Source of the DNA: Nitrososphaera sp.
Lineage (GTDB): Archaea; Thermoproteota; Nitrososphaeria; Nitrososphaerales; Nitrososphaeraceae
Length of the DNA stretch: 14,140 nucleotides
Reading direction: 5' to 3'
NCBI GenBank assembly: GCA_025929855.1
Contig: JAICPK010000010.1
Span: 1 to 14,140, forward strand
Shown here: positions 7,647 through 13,015 of the stretch, piece after piece
Layout of the letters: every line of letters begins with the position of its first letter
How positions within the stretch are numbered: position 1 is the first letter of the stretch
The notes under the pieces: model-generated
What the model was told of the DNA's origin: nothing
Database searches by the model: none
What the model saw: the letters and a program-made list of their open reading frames with translations, nothing else
Made by a program: the position numbers and the translations under genes

Positions 7647-7814
7647 ATGCAGATAGAGCAGCAACAACAACTGCAAATGACATCTACAAAGGAAGAACTA
7701 AAGATTGTCAAATACCAGCGGCCAGATAGTTCAACTTGGACTACATATTCTGCAAAGCAAGAGGGTATCAGAACAGATGTACAGCAATTGGTGATACAGC
7801 GGCCATTTAGATAA
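7647..7814 (+). CDS. Possible small hypothetical protein
   Basis: This is an open frame in the 424-base region between DNA ligase and S25e; I do not recognise the product. From the ATG at 7647 it gives 55 residues, starting with a Gln run (IEQQQQLQ) and followed by charged, hydrophilic sequence ending QRPFR. The frame extends back to a GTG at 7608. A TATA-like TTCTATAAG at 7632-7640 would instead favour the internal ATG at 7677 (45 residues). No motif, Cys pair or membrane segment is visible. Two shorter frames flank it: 28 codons from 7553, and 21 codons from 7840 whose stop overlaps the S25e start. They may be noise or remnants of a decayed gene. Confidence 0.25.
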   Translation: MQIEQQQQLQMTSTKEELKIVKYQRPDSSTWTTYSAKQEGIRTDVQQLVIQRPFR

Positions 7815-7870
7815 TGCAGTAAAAGATCAAGCAGGCAAAATGATAAAGTTTACCGTAGAGCTAGCTAACA

Positions 7871-7878
7871 TTATAAAG
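7871..7878 (+). promoter_or_regulatory. TATA box of the S25e gene
   Basis: TTATAAAG is centred about 30 bases before the ATG at 7905, so transcription would begin near 7901 with a leader of only a few bases. This is among the better TATA matches in the window. Confidence 0.5.
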
Positions 7879-7904
7879 GCCGATGAGCATGTAAGTAAAA
7901 TATA

Positions 7905-8231
7905 ATGGGAGGCAATAAGAAGAAGCCAGCTGGTGCATCAGATAAAAGTGCCCAGACAGGGCCAGGACAAACCGAGATCAAACCAACCGCAGAGAAGAAA
8001 CCAGGTTCCAAACCTCAGCAGAAGCAAAAGCTTGCTGTGACAATTGAAGAACCCCAAGGCATGAAGGCAATCCAAGGCATGAAGGCAATAACAACTCAAG
8101 GCGTAGCAAGGAACATAGGTGTCAAGATTTCCGTCGCCAACGCTTTCATCAAGTCACTTGAAGCAAAGGGTATAGTTAAGGCGGAAGGTGGCTACAGTGG
8201 CCACAGGGTCTACTATCTGATCAAACGCTAG
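7905..8231 (+). CDS. rps25e: 30S ribosomal protein S25e
   Basis: A 108-residue archaeal/eukaryotic-type small-subunit protein. The first 45 residues are a Lys/Gly/Pro/Gln-rich unstructured tail that begins MGGNKKK, as is typical of the family. Residues about 60-108 form a winged-helix domain (VARNIGVKISVANAFIKSLE, then KGIVKAE) ending in the β-wing HRVYYLIKR. Just before the domain is a tandem repeat of six residues, QGMKAI twice (51-56 and 57-62), coded by an almost perfect 18-bp duplication; one copy is what I would expect. The start is the ATG at 7905, which overlaps a short upstream frame as TAATG. It converges on the cyclophilin-like gene and shares its last 11 bases with that gene's end. 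A generic winged-helix DNA-binding protein is the alternative, but the basic MGG tail favours S25e. Confidence 0.82.
   Translation: MGGNKKKPAGASDKSAQTGPGQTEIKPTAEKKPGSKPQQKQKLAVTIEEPQGMKAIQGMKAITTQGVARNIGVKISVANAFIKSLEAKGIVKAEGGYSGHRVYYLIKR
8055..8090 (+). repeat. Tandem 18-bp direct repeat inside S25e
   Basis: Two adjacent 18-base units, 8055-8072 and 8073-8090, match at 17 of 18 positions (the final base is C in one and A in the other). They encode QGMKAI twice. A CAAGGC hexamer recurs at 8096-8101. The near identity at synonymous positions suggests a fairly recent in-frame slippage duplication. Confidence 0.9.
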
Positions 8232-8613
8232 CTTCTTTAACTATCATCACATCCCCGGGGCGACTTGACTCAATAATCTCAAGGTTAGATGTGACCATAC
8301 CCAGCAAATTCATCGGCTGAACTTTAGCATCCTGAACGAATACACAAATGGAGCTATTGGAAGTGAGGTAAGCGATATCACCCCGGTGAAATTGTGTTCT
8401 ATGTTTTTCTGGTCCGATCATAAGCCCAGTTTCAACATATACGAATTTGTCAACATACCTGTGCACTCTATCTTGCAGTGGAAGGCTTTTTAGTATGGTT
8501 CCAATACTTAGAGGGGCAAGATGACGTACCAACTCAGCCAACGCAGAGCCTTTGTCTTGTATTTCGATTGCAATTTTTAATCTAGATACCGAGCCAACGC
8601 TTCCGGGCTGCAT
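8221..8613 (-). CDS. Cyclophilin-like domain protein (TM1367/DUF369-like)
   Basis: A 130-residue protein resembling the small cyclophilin-fold family typified by TM1367 (COG2164). It is not an established peptidyl-prolyl isomerase, and its function is unknown. The visible pattern is an all-β chain. An RGDIAYLTSNSSICVFVQD segment sits at 77-95, then the hydrophobic LLGMVTSNLEIIE, then a closing PGDVMIVKE strand. This matches my memory of the family, where a GDI strand precedes the buried core, but it is a recognition call rather than a motif proof. The ATG at 8613 lies one or two bases from the transcript start predicted from a TATA box at 8636-8643. Its last 11 bases overlap the end of S25e on the other strand, so the two transcripts must overlap. 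Confidence 0.7.
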   Translation of the reverse strand: MQPGSVGSVSRLKIAIEIQDKGSALAELVRHLAPLSIGTILKSLPLQDRVHRYVDKFVYVETGLMIGPEKHRTQFHRGDIAYLTSNSSICVFVQDAKVQPMNLLGMVTSNLEIIESSRPGDVMIVKEASV

Positions 8614-8635
8614 AATTGCTTCAAAATAGGCGTAG

Positions 8636-8643
8636 AATATAAT
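8636..8643 (-). promoter_or_regulatory. TATA box of the cyclophilin-like gene
   Basis: Read as ATTATATT on the minus strand, centred about 27 bases before the ATG at 8613. It predicts a leaderless mRNA. Confidence 0.45.
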
Positions 8644-8817
8644 GAAAATGTTTCGTATTTAAAAAATTGATAAATGCTATCAATTGCAAGGTAGGGACAA
8701 TAGAGCCAAATAAAACACAGCATGGAAAGAAAGCTGAGTCAACGAGAAAGGATAATACTAGCTACATAGCATATATAGTGAAAGAATCTTGAGAGCACCA
8801 AAAATCTCTGATGAAAA

Positions 8818-8826
8818 TTTAAATAC
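8818..8826 (+). promoter_or_regulatory. Strong TATA-like box, distal to rpoK
   Basis: TTTAAATAC is close to the archaeal consensus and predicts a transcript start near 8849, about 70 bases before rpoK. It could be a second rpoK promoter with a long leader, or the promoter of a short untranslated RNA. The sequence alone cannot separate these. Confidence 0.35.
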
Positions 8827-8889
8827 AAGATGCCCGTCATCTTAGATTACATAGCTACAGTGCGGGTTTTGAAGAATTAGGGCAAAACA

Positions 8890-8897
8890 TTTAATTA
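8890..8897 (+). promoter_or_regulatory. TATA-like box of rpoK
   Basis: TTTAATTA is centred 25-26 bases before the TTG at 8918 and predicts that the mRNA starts at or next to that codon. This is the best evidence for the non-ATG start. Confidence 0.45.
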
Positions 8898-8917
8898 GAT
8901 ATCCATTATCCTTTGGA

Positions 8918-9388
8918 TTGTTCTTGGTAGTCAAACATTCTTCCAAAAGACATGCTGCACCCAAAAAATCTGCTTCTGCCAAAACGACCAAGAAGACTAG
9001 TACTTCAAACAGAAAAAAAGTTGGCATTGAAGAAAAACAGGAAGAGGAGCGAGGCGGCACCACCGCCACCAAGAAATCGTCCCGCAGTGCAGACGAGGTA
9101 GTTACTTATGCTGAATATGAATATGAGCTGAAAGAGATTGATGCTCAGGACAACAAGGTACTGATTGGTCCTGCTTGGCTTACAAGGTTTGAGAGAGCAA
9201 GGATAACAGGAGCAAGGTCACTTCAGCTGTCACTTGGCGCACCTCCACTTGTCAAAGTGCCTGAACATGCCGCTAGCTCGATTGCGGTTGCAGTTGAGGA
9301 AATAGAGCAGAAAGCGCTCCCAATTTCAATAAGACGCATACTGCCAAGCGGGACATACCAAGATATTTCCATCGACTGGTTAAAGTGA
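8918..9388 (+). CDS. rpoK: DNA-directed RNA polymerase subunit K (Rpb6/omega homolog)
   Basis: Small RNA polymerase subunit that helps fold and hold the largest subunit; it is the archaeal counterpart of Rpb6 and bacterial omega. The conserved domain is residues 87-156. LTRFERARITGARSLQLS is followed by GAPPLVKV, a helix (AVAVEEIEQKALP), the basic ISIRRILPSGTY and the terminal ISIDWLK. The first 60 residues are a Lys/Ser/Thr-rich extension, longer than in compact archaeal RpoK (roughly 60-90 residues in total), and probably disordered. No ATG or GTG is available before the domain. An in-frame TGA lies upstream at about 8867, and TTG codons at 8918 and 8924 are the only candidates. Position 8918 coincides with the transcript start expected from the TATA box at 8890-8897. 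It converges on the FilR1-like regulator across 14 bases. Confidence 0.88.
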   Translation: MFLVVKHSSKRHAAPKKSASAKTTKKTSTSNRKKVGIEEKQEEERGGTTATKKSSRSADEVVTYAEYEYELKEIDAQDNKVLIGPAWLTRFERARITGARSLQLSLGAPPLVKVPEHAASSIAVAVEEIEQKALPISIRRILPSGTYQDISIDWLK

Positions 9389-9402
9389 TAGTCAATCAAA
9401 AT

Positions 9403-10233
9403 TTAGATTTCTTTTAGCCTGCTTTCGTCAAAGATATCAGAGCCATACCAGCGGTAGCGAAAGTAGTCAAGGCACCACTCATGAAAGGTGGGGTCGGGAC
9501 TGAAGAACATCATGTTCATATCAGTCTCCCCCTTTTGTGTTGGGAAAAGGACTGAGGCCTGTTTTTCGTTCAGTATCACTGCGACCTGCACGCTTTCCAC
9601 CATTCTTCTTTCTATTGCCCCTTTGCTCAAGAATTCATTGTGACCAAGCTTTTTCAGAAGTTCCTTTCTGCCTTTTGGGATGATAACATTCTTTGGAAAG
9701 ACGTAGCTATATTTTACGGCCCTTTCCTTTACTCTAGTCACCGCTGGCTCAATCAGATCTATTGGCACTTGCGGCACAATTTCATAGATGTATTGATCAG
9801 CCTCCCGGTAAATATCCTTCCAACGCTCAAGTATTGCTACAATGCCCTTGATGAACTCGCATTTGTCAAGCGCCCCCAGTCTCATGATAAATTTGATGGG
9901 GAGCTCACCCAAGACATGCTCAGAAAAATACTCCTTATATTTTGAGAGGTAGTTGAACGTTGGTATCTGCTTGATTATAGTATTGCCAAAAGTGGTAAGC
10001 GAAAATACGCCCTCAGGGTCTTTCTCAATTATGCCGGCGTCCTGCAGGCGACTGACATTGCGATGGACCTCCTGCATGGTGATGCCGAGATCCTTGGCAA
10101 GTTGCGATATCTTGGCGCTTTTATTATTGAGCCGGAATACTATTGCAAGTCTCTGCTCACTTGCAAGCTCAAAGAAAGTCTTCTCGGTATTGGCAAATGT
10201 TGCTAGGATATCATCATCGGAAGCATCAGGCAT
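9403..10233 (-). CDS. Winged-helix transcriptional regulator with FilR1-type C-terminal domain
   Basis: A 276-residue ArsR/MarR-type DNA-binding protein. Residues about 18-85 form a winged helix: SEQRLAIVFRL, then AKISQLAKDLGITMQEVHRNVSRLQDAG as the helix-turn-helix, with FSLTTFG as the wing end. Residues about 110-270 match the general pattern of the 'methanogenesis regulatory protein FilR1, middle domain' (PF08350), including the acidic aromatic C-terminus (WCLDYFRYRWYGSDIFDESRL). The ligand is unknown. Such regulators are numerous in thaumarchaea and haloarchaea. The ATG at 10233 is about 2 bases after the transcript start predicted by the TATA box at 10258-10264, and a perfect palindrome lies between the two, suggesting autoregulation. 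It is the last of three same-strand genes, each with its own promoter. Confidence 0.82.
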   Translation of the reverse strand: MPDASDDDILATFANTEKTFFELASEQRLAIVFRLNNKSAKISQLAKDLGITMQEVHRNVSRLQDAGIIEKDPEGVFSLTTFGNTIIKQIPTFNYLSKYKEYFSEHVLGELPIKFIMRLGALDKCEFIKGIVAILERWKDIYREADQYIYEIVPQVPIDLIEPAVTRVKERAVKYSYVFPKNVIIPKGRKELLKKLGHNEFLSKGAIERRMVESVQVAVILNEKQASVLFPTQKGETDMNMMFFSPDPTFHEWCLDYFRYRWYGSDIFDESRLKEI

Positions 10234-10246
10234 GGTATTGCATGAA

Positions 10247-10256
10247 ACTGATCAGT
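10247..10256. promoter_or_regulatory. Palindrome between TATA box and start of the FilR1-like gene
   Basis: ACTGATCAGT is a perfect 10-bp palindrome, 14-23 bases before the ATG at 10233 and immediately downstream of the TATA box. A dimer bound here would block RNA polymerase or TFB, so it is a plausible autoregulatory operator. A 10-bp palindrome can also arise by chance in 14 kb. Confidence 0.35.
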
Positions 10257-10257
10257 G

Positions 10258-10264
10258 TTTTAAA
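10258..10264 (-). promoter_or_regulatory. TATA box of the FilR1-like regulator
   Basis: TTTTAAA on the plus strand (TTTAAAA on the minus), centred about 28 bases before the ATG at 10233. It predicts an essentially leaderless transcript. Confidence 0.45.
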
Positions 10265-10279
10265 CATTACATGTGTAGA

Positions 10280-10516
10280 CTAGTAATTAGGCGTATGTCC
10301 TTCTTCTGAATGCGTACGGTTTGTCCTGCGCATGGTTATTATACCTAGGACAATAAAGCCCACGCCAATTGCCAAGATAAGGTAGGCAGCCAATAGTATC
10401 CTAGCCCATACGGCGTTCATGGTCGCCGCCCAGATGAACAAGAGTGCCAAAAACACCAGCGCGATGCCTGTAATGGTTTCGCCGTTGATCCATTGTTTTC
10501 CTCCGCCTCCCGTCAT
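10280..10516 (-). CDS. Small two-helix membrane protein
   Basis: A hypothetical membrane protein of 78 residues from the ATG at 10516. A short Gly-rich head (MTGGGGKQW) precedes two hydrophobic segments at about 14-36 (ITGIALVFLALLFIWAA) and 39-62 (ILLAAYLILAIGVGFIVLGI). A polar tail with MRRTNRTHSEEGH follows. The basic residues after the second helix suggest both termini lie in the cytoplasm by the positive-inside rule, but this is weak for so small a protein. The frame is open to a TTG at 10558 (92 residues). A TATA-like TTTAATAA at 10543-10550 points to the shorter form, with a transcript start near 10520. It lies between two regulators on the same strand; no functional link can be shown. 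Family unknown to me. Confidence 0.65.
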   Translation of the reverse strand: MTGGGGKQWINGETITGIALVFLALLFIWAATMNAVWARILLAAYLILAIGVGFIVLGIITMRRTNRTHSEEGHTPNY

Positions 10517-10542
10517 ATATCTAGTATAGCACTCTGGCAGCA

Positions 10543-10550
10543 TTATTAAA
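10543..10550 (-). promoter_or_regulatory. TATA-like box of the small membrane protein
   Basis: Reads TTTAATAA on the minus strand, about 30 bases before the ATG at 10516. It would lie inside the coding frame if the longer TTG start were used, which argues against that start. Confidence 0.4.
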
Positions 10551-10586
10551 TTCTTCAATCATCATTACGTAGAAAAATTCTTAAGG

Positions 10587-10991
10587 CTAGTGTTCACGAA
10601 CCAAAGTACCTCTGCATTGTTCGCAGATTTGTTCATCAATGTTTGACTCAATGCTGTGGTGAACGTCGCATATAATGAGTGTATATCGCATATAGTTGCA
10701 CAGACCTACAAACTTAGCAAGTGTGCTTGGAGTGTAAGCTTTGTTTGTAGAGAGATCCTTGGCAATATCGTCTATCATACGCATGACTTCTCTAACTGAT
10801 TCAAGCTTTGAAATGAGCTCTATATCTCCTCTTGTTCCCCTCACATAGTTGCTGACGGCGGCCTGTGTAATGCCAAGATCCTTGGCAACGTCTTCTTCCT
10901 TGAGCGAATATTCCCTGATAAGCTTCTTTGCAAGAATAGCCCTGACTGCTGGAATGAGTGATTTTGCCTCTATTTCTGAGGGGAGTAGCAT
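10587..10991 (-). CDS. HTH transcriptional regulator with Cys/His C-terminal tail (COG2522-like)
   Basis: A 134-residue predicted DNA-binding protein. Residues about 13-60 form a helix-turn-helix of the XRE-like type seen in COG2522 regulators: IPAVRAILAKKLI, then KEEDVAKDLGITQAAVSNYVRG. The middle is helical, possibly a dimerisation region. The tail has Cys98, Cys108, His111, His112, Cys123 and Cys126, the last pair in CEQC, a plausible metal or Fe-S site for redox or metal sensing. Metal identity is not readable. The ATG at 10991 is about 8 bases after the transcript start predicted from a TATA box at 11021-11028. It is divergent from the dehydrogenase gene across 90 bases, which contain an inverted repeat at the dehydrogenase promoter, making it the natural candidate to regulate that gene. 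Confidence 0.8.
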   Translation of the reverse strand: MLLPSEIEAKSLIPAVRAILAKKLIREYSLKEEDVAKDLGITQAAVSNYVRGTRGDIELISKLESVREVMRMIDDIAKDLSTNKAYTPSTLAKFVGLCNYMRYTLIICDVHHSIESNIDEQICEQCRGTLVREH

Positions 10992-11020
10992 TTAGAGATG
11001 AAATAAAATTTATTTTTTAT

Positions 11021-11028
11021 TATTTAAA
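11021..11028 (-). promoter_or_regulatory. TATA box of the COG2522-like regulator
   Basis: Reads CTTTAAATA-like on the minus strand (TATTTAAA on the plus), about 34 bases before the ATG at 10991. It faces away from the dehydrogenase TATA box, with centres about 30 bp apart. Confidence 0.45.
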
Positions 11029-11042
11029 GGTTCTTGATGGAT

Positions 11043-11070
11043 TCTATTCTTTATATTTGGCAAGAATAGA
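11043..11070. promoter_or_regulatory. Perfect inverted repeat enclosing the dehydrogenase TATA box (probable operator)
   Basis: TCTATTCTT at 11043-11051 and AAGAATAGA at 11062-11070 are exact reverse complements of 9 bp, separated by 10 bases that hold most of the TATA box TTTATATT (11051-11058). The half-site centres are 19 bp apart, about two helical turns, which suits a dimeric regulator. Occupation would exclude TBP, so repression is expected. The candidate binder is the divergent HTH regulator; this is inference. Confidence 0.6.
11051..11058 (+). promoter_or_regulatory. TATA box of the zinc dehydrogenase gene
   Basis: TTTATATT is centred about 27 bases before the ATG at 11082, predicting an almost leaderless transcript. 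It lies within the 9-bp inverted repeat described separately. Confidence 0.5.
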
Positions 11071-11081
11071 GGATAAGAAAC

Positions 11082-12116
11082 ATGAAGGCAGTCTTTATAA
11101 AAGGAAATAGTACTGTTTCTGTCGATGATGTCAAGGTACCAGGCCTGGCTAGCGAGGGTGATGTTCTTGTCAAAATGCGCGCCTGCGGACTGTGTGGCTC
11201 AGATCTCGAAAAGATCTATGGCGAATATAGTATGGCCTCGGGCAGGCTTGGTCATGAGCCCGCCGGCGAGGTTGTAGCAATTGGCAAATCTGTCAAGGGC
11301 TTTACGCGTGGCGACCGTGTCTTTATCCATCACCATGTCGCATGCTATTGTTGTCATTACTGCTTTCATGGTGACTATACGATGTGTCCTGCATATCAAA
11401 CTAGCAACATCAGCCCGTGCGGTCTGGCAGAGCATTTCTTGGTGCCAGAGTGGAACGTGTCAAGAGGTGGCCTGATAAAACTACCAAACAATGTATCGTT
11501 TGAGGAAGCATCACTTATTGAGCCGCTTGCATGCTGCATTAAGGCATGGAAGAAGTGCAGCATACAAAAGGGAGACGATGTCGTGATACTTGGCGCTGGT
11601 CCAACCGGATTGATGCACATGCTTTTGGCTCTGGCATTTGGGGCAGGCAAGGTATTTGTCATTGATATCAATAATTTTCGTTTGGACTTTGCCAAAAAAT
11701 ATGGCGTGCACGTGTTCAACCCTATTTCTGTTCACGACTTTGCAAATAATATCAAGTTAGAAACATGTGGAAGGGGTGCCGATATTTGCATCATTGCTAC
11801 GGGGAATATGAAAGCACTACTTCAGTCATTTGACCTGACTCGGAGAGGCGGTAAGATAATGCTCTTTGGAGTCCCGCCCAAAGGATCGCAGATGTCCTTT
11901 GACATGAGTAAGCTCTACTCGAGCGAATACTCTCTTATCCCAAGCTATGCGGCATCTGAAATTGAAACAAACCAAGCGCTGAAGATGAGAACAGAAGCTC
12001 GCCTAGACATAGGATCACTTATTACTCACAGGTTTCATATTAGCAAAGCTGCAGAGGCGGTAAAATGCGCTTATGAGGCCAATAATGCTATGAAGGTAAT
12101 CATAACCACAGATTAA
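11082..12116 (+). CDS. Zinc-dependent medium-chain alcohol/polyol dehydrogenase
   Basis: A 344-residue MDR-superfamily NAD(P)-dependent oxidoreductase, of the sorbitol/threonine dehydrogenase type, oxidising a secondary alcohol or polyol. The GroES-like domain carries catalytic-zinc ligands Cys38 (GLCGSD), His58-Glu59 (GHEPAGE) and Glu147 (IEPLACC). The structural-zinc lobe has Cys88, Cys91, Cys94 and Cys102 in standard spacing, plus an extra Cys90 and a HHH run at 83-85. The Rossmann domain has GAGPTG at 171-176, and Asp195 at the end of the second strand favours NAD over NADP. Both zinc sites are complete. The substrate is not readable. The LsrF-like gene follows 44 bases downstream with its own TATA box, so the pair is adjacent and possibly co-regulated rather than a strict operon. 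The promoter holds an inverted repeat. Confidence 0.9.
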   Translation: MKAVFIKGNSTVSVDDVKVPGLASEGDVLVKMRACGLCGSDLEKIYGEYSMASGRLGHEPAGEVVAIGKSVKGFTRGDRVFIHHHVACYCCHYCFHGDYTMCPAYQTSNISPCGLAEHFLVPEWNVSRGGLIKLPNNVSFEEASLIEPLACCIKAWKKCSIQKGDDVVILGAGPTGLMHMLLALAFGAGKVFVIDINNFRLDFAKKYGVHVFNPISVHDFANNIKLETCGRGADICIIATGNMKALLQSFDLTRRGGKIMLFGVPPKGSQMSFDMSKLYSSEYSLIPSYAASEIETNQALKMRTEARLDIGSLITHRFHISKAAEAVKCAYEANNAMKVIITTD

Positions 12117-12121
12117 TGAAA

Positions 12122-12131
12122 CTATATATAA
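12122..12131 (+). promoter_or_regulatory. TATA box of the LsrF-like gene
   Basis: CTATATATAA lies in the short gap after the dehydrogenase stop, about 35 bases before the ATG at 12161. It predicts transcription from near 12152, independent of the dehydrogenase promoter. Confidence 0.5.
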
Positions 12132-12160
12132 TAAAAATCACTTGTCTGAGCTGATTGACC

Positions 12161-13015
12161 ATGGACTGGGGGATGCAAAACAGACTAGCTAAGATAATTC
12201 ATCCAGAAGACGGACGTTGCCTCATGCTTGCAGTTGACCACGGTTACTTTCTTGGGCCGATGGAGCGTCTTGAGGTTCCAAGAAGAGCTATAAACCCACT
12301 TTTGCCCTACGCTGACTCGCTTATGCTCACAAGAGGAATCCTGAGGACATCAGTTGACCCCAGGTGCGACGTTCCAATAGTGCTGCGTGTTTCTGGAGCA
12401 ACCAGCATTATTGGCGAAGATCTTTCAAAAGAAACGATTACGACTTCAATTGAAGAAGCGATCAGGCTGAATGCATCATGCATTGCCCTATCAATATTTG
12501 TAGGCAGTAAGTATGAGCACCAGACACTTGCCAATTTAGCAAAGCTGGTAGATGAGGGGGAAAAGTATGAAATACCTGTCCTTGCAGTGACTGCAGTTGG
12601 CAAGGAGATGGGGCGTGATGCACGTTATCTTGGACTAGCATGCAGAGTTGCTGCAGAGCTTGGCGCCCACGTAGTGAAGACATACTATTGCGACAACTTT
12701 GAGCAAGTGGTCGAAGGATGCCCTGTTCCACTTATAATTGCAGGTGGTAAGAAACTTCCCGAACCAGATGCACTGAAGCTTGCGCATGATGCAATAACGC
12801 ACGGTGCTGCCGGCGTGGACATGGGAAGAAATATCTGGCAGTCAGATTGGCCCGTAGCAATGATAAAGGCAGTGCAGGCAATAGTCCACAAGAATGCTGA
12901 TGCCAAAGAAGCATACGGCATCTTTTTAGAGGAAAAGGAGAATGACAAATCAAGCCACAAGGAAAGGCATAAGGTTGTTAGGACGACAGTCAACCACTCA
13001 GTGCCTTTTGACTAG
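12161..13015 (+). CDS. LsrF-like class I aldolase/thiolase (DeoC/FbaB/LsrF superfamily)
   Basis: A 284-residue TIM-barrel aldolase closely resembling E. coli LsrF, the 3-hydroxy-5-phosphonooxypentane-2,4-dione thiolase that ends autoinducer-2 breakdown; archaeal ADTH synthases and FbaB are more distant relatives. Shared landmarks, from ATG 12161, are DWGMQNRL at 2-9, LAVDHGYFLGP at 23-33, LMLTRGILR at 54-62, VVKTYY with the probable Schiff-base Lys173, IIAGGKKLPE at 192-201 and GVDMGRNI at 218-225. The C-terminal 30 residues are a basic tail absent from the core fold. A TTG at 12155 is in frame, but the ATG matches the family N-terminus. With no lsrK or lsrG homolog here, an AI-2 role is doubtful; a phosphorylated sugar or diketone substrate coupled to the neighbouring dehydrogenase is my inference. 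Its stop overlaps the opposing SnoaL-like gene. Confidence 0.85.
   Translation: MDWGMQNRLAKIIHPEDGRCLMLAVDHGYFLGPMERLEVPRRAINPLLPYADSLMLTRGILRTSVDPRCDVPIVLRVSGATSIIGEDLSKETITTSIEEAIRLNASCIALSIFVGSKYEHQTLANLAKLVDEGEKYEIPVLAVTAVGKEMGRDARYLGLACRVAAELGAHVVKTYYCDNFEQVVEGCPVPLIIAGGKKLPEPDALKLAHDAITHGAAGVDMGRNIWQSDWPVAMIKAVQAIVHKNADAKEAYGIFLEEKENDKSSHKERHKVVRTTVNHSVPFD

Larger units (their letters stand above)
8614..8917. other. Divergent intergenic region between cyclophilin-like gene and rpoK
   Basis: About 300 AT-rich bases with no frame longer than about 16 codons from an ATG on the plus strand. It holds the minus-strand promoter of the cyclophilin-like gene and two candidate plus-strand TATA boxes. 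A TGATGA at 8810-8815 resembles a C box, but no matching CTGA D box follows at the right distance, so I do not call a C/D sRNA. Confidence 0.5.

Noticed and set aside
8810..8870. TGATGA resembling the C box of a C/D guide RNA
   Set aside because: No CTGA D box or C'/D' pair follows at a suitable distance, and the region is better explained as a promoter.
10992..11020. AT-rich run before the HTH regulator as a long palindrome
   Set aside because: Checked base by base, only AAATTT is symmetrical; the rest is simple AT richness.
12155..12160. TTG at 12155 as start of the LsrF-like gene
   Set aside because: The ATG six bases later begins MDWGMQNRL, which matches the conserved start of the enzyme core; TTG adds only two residues.
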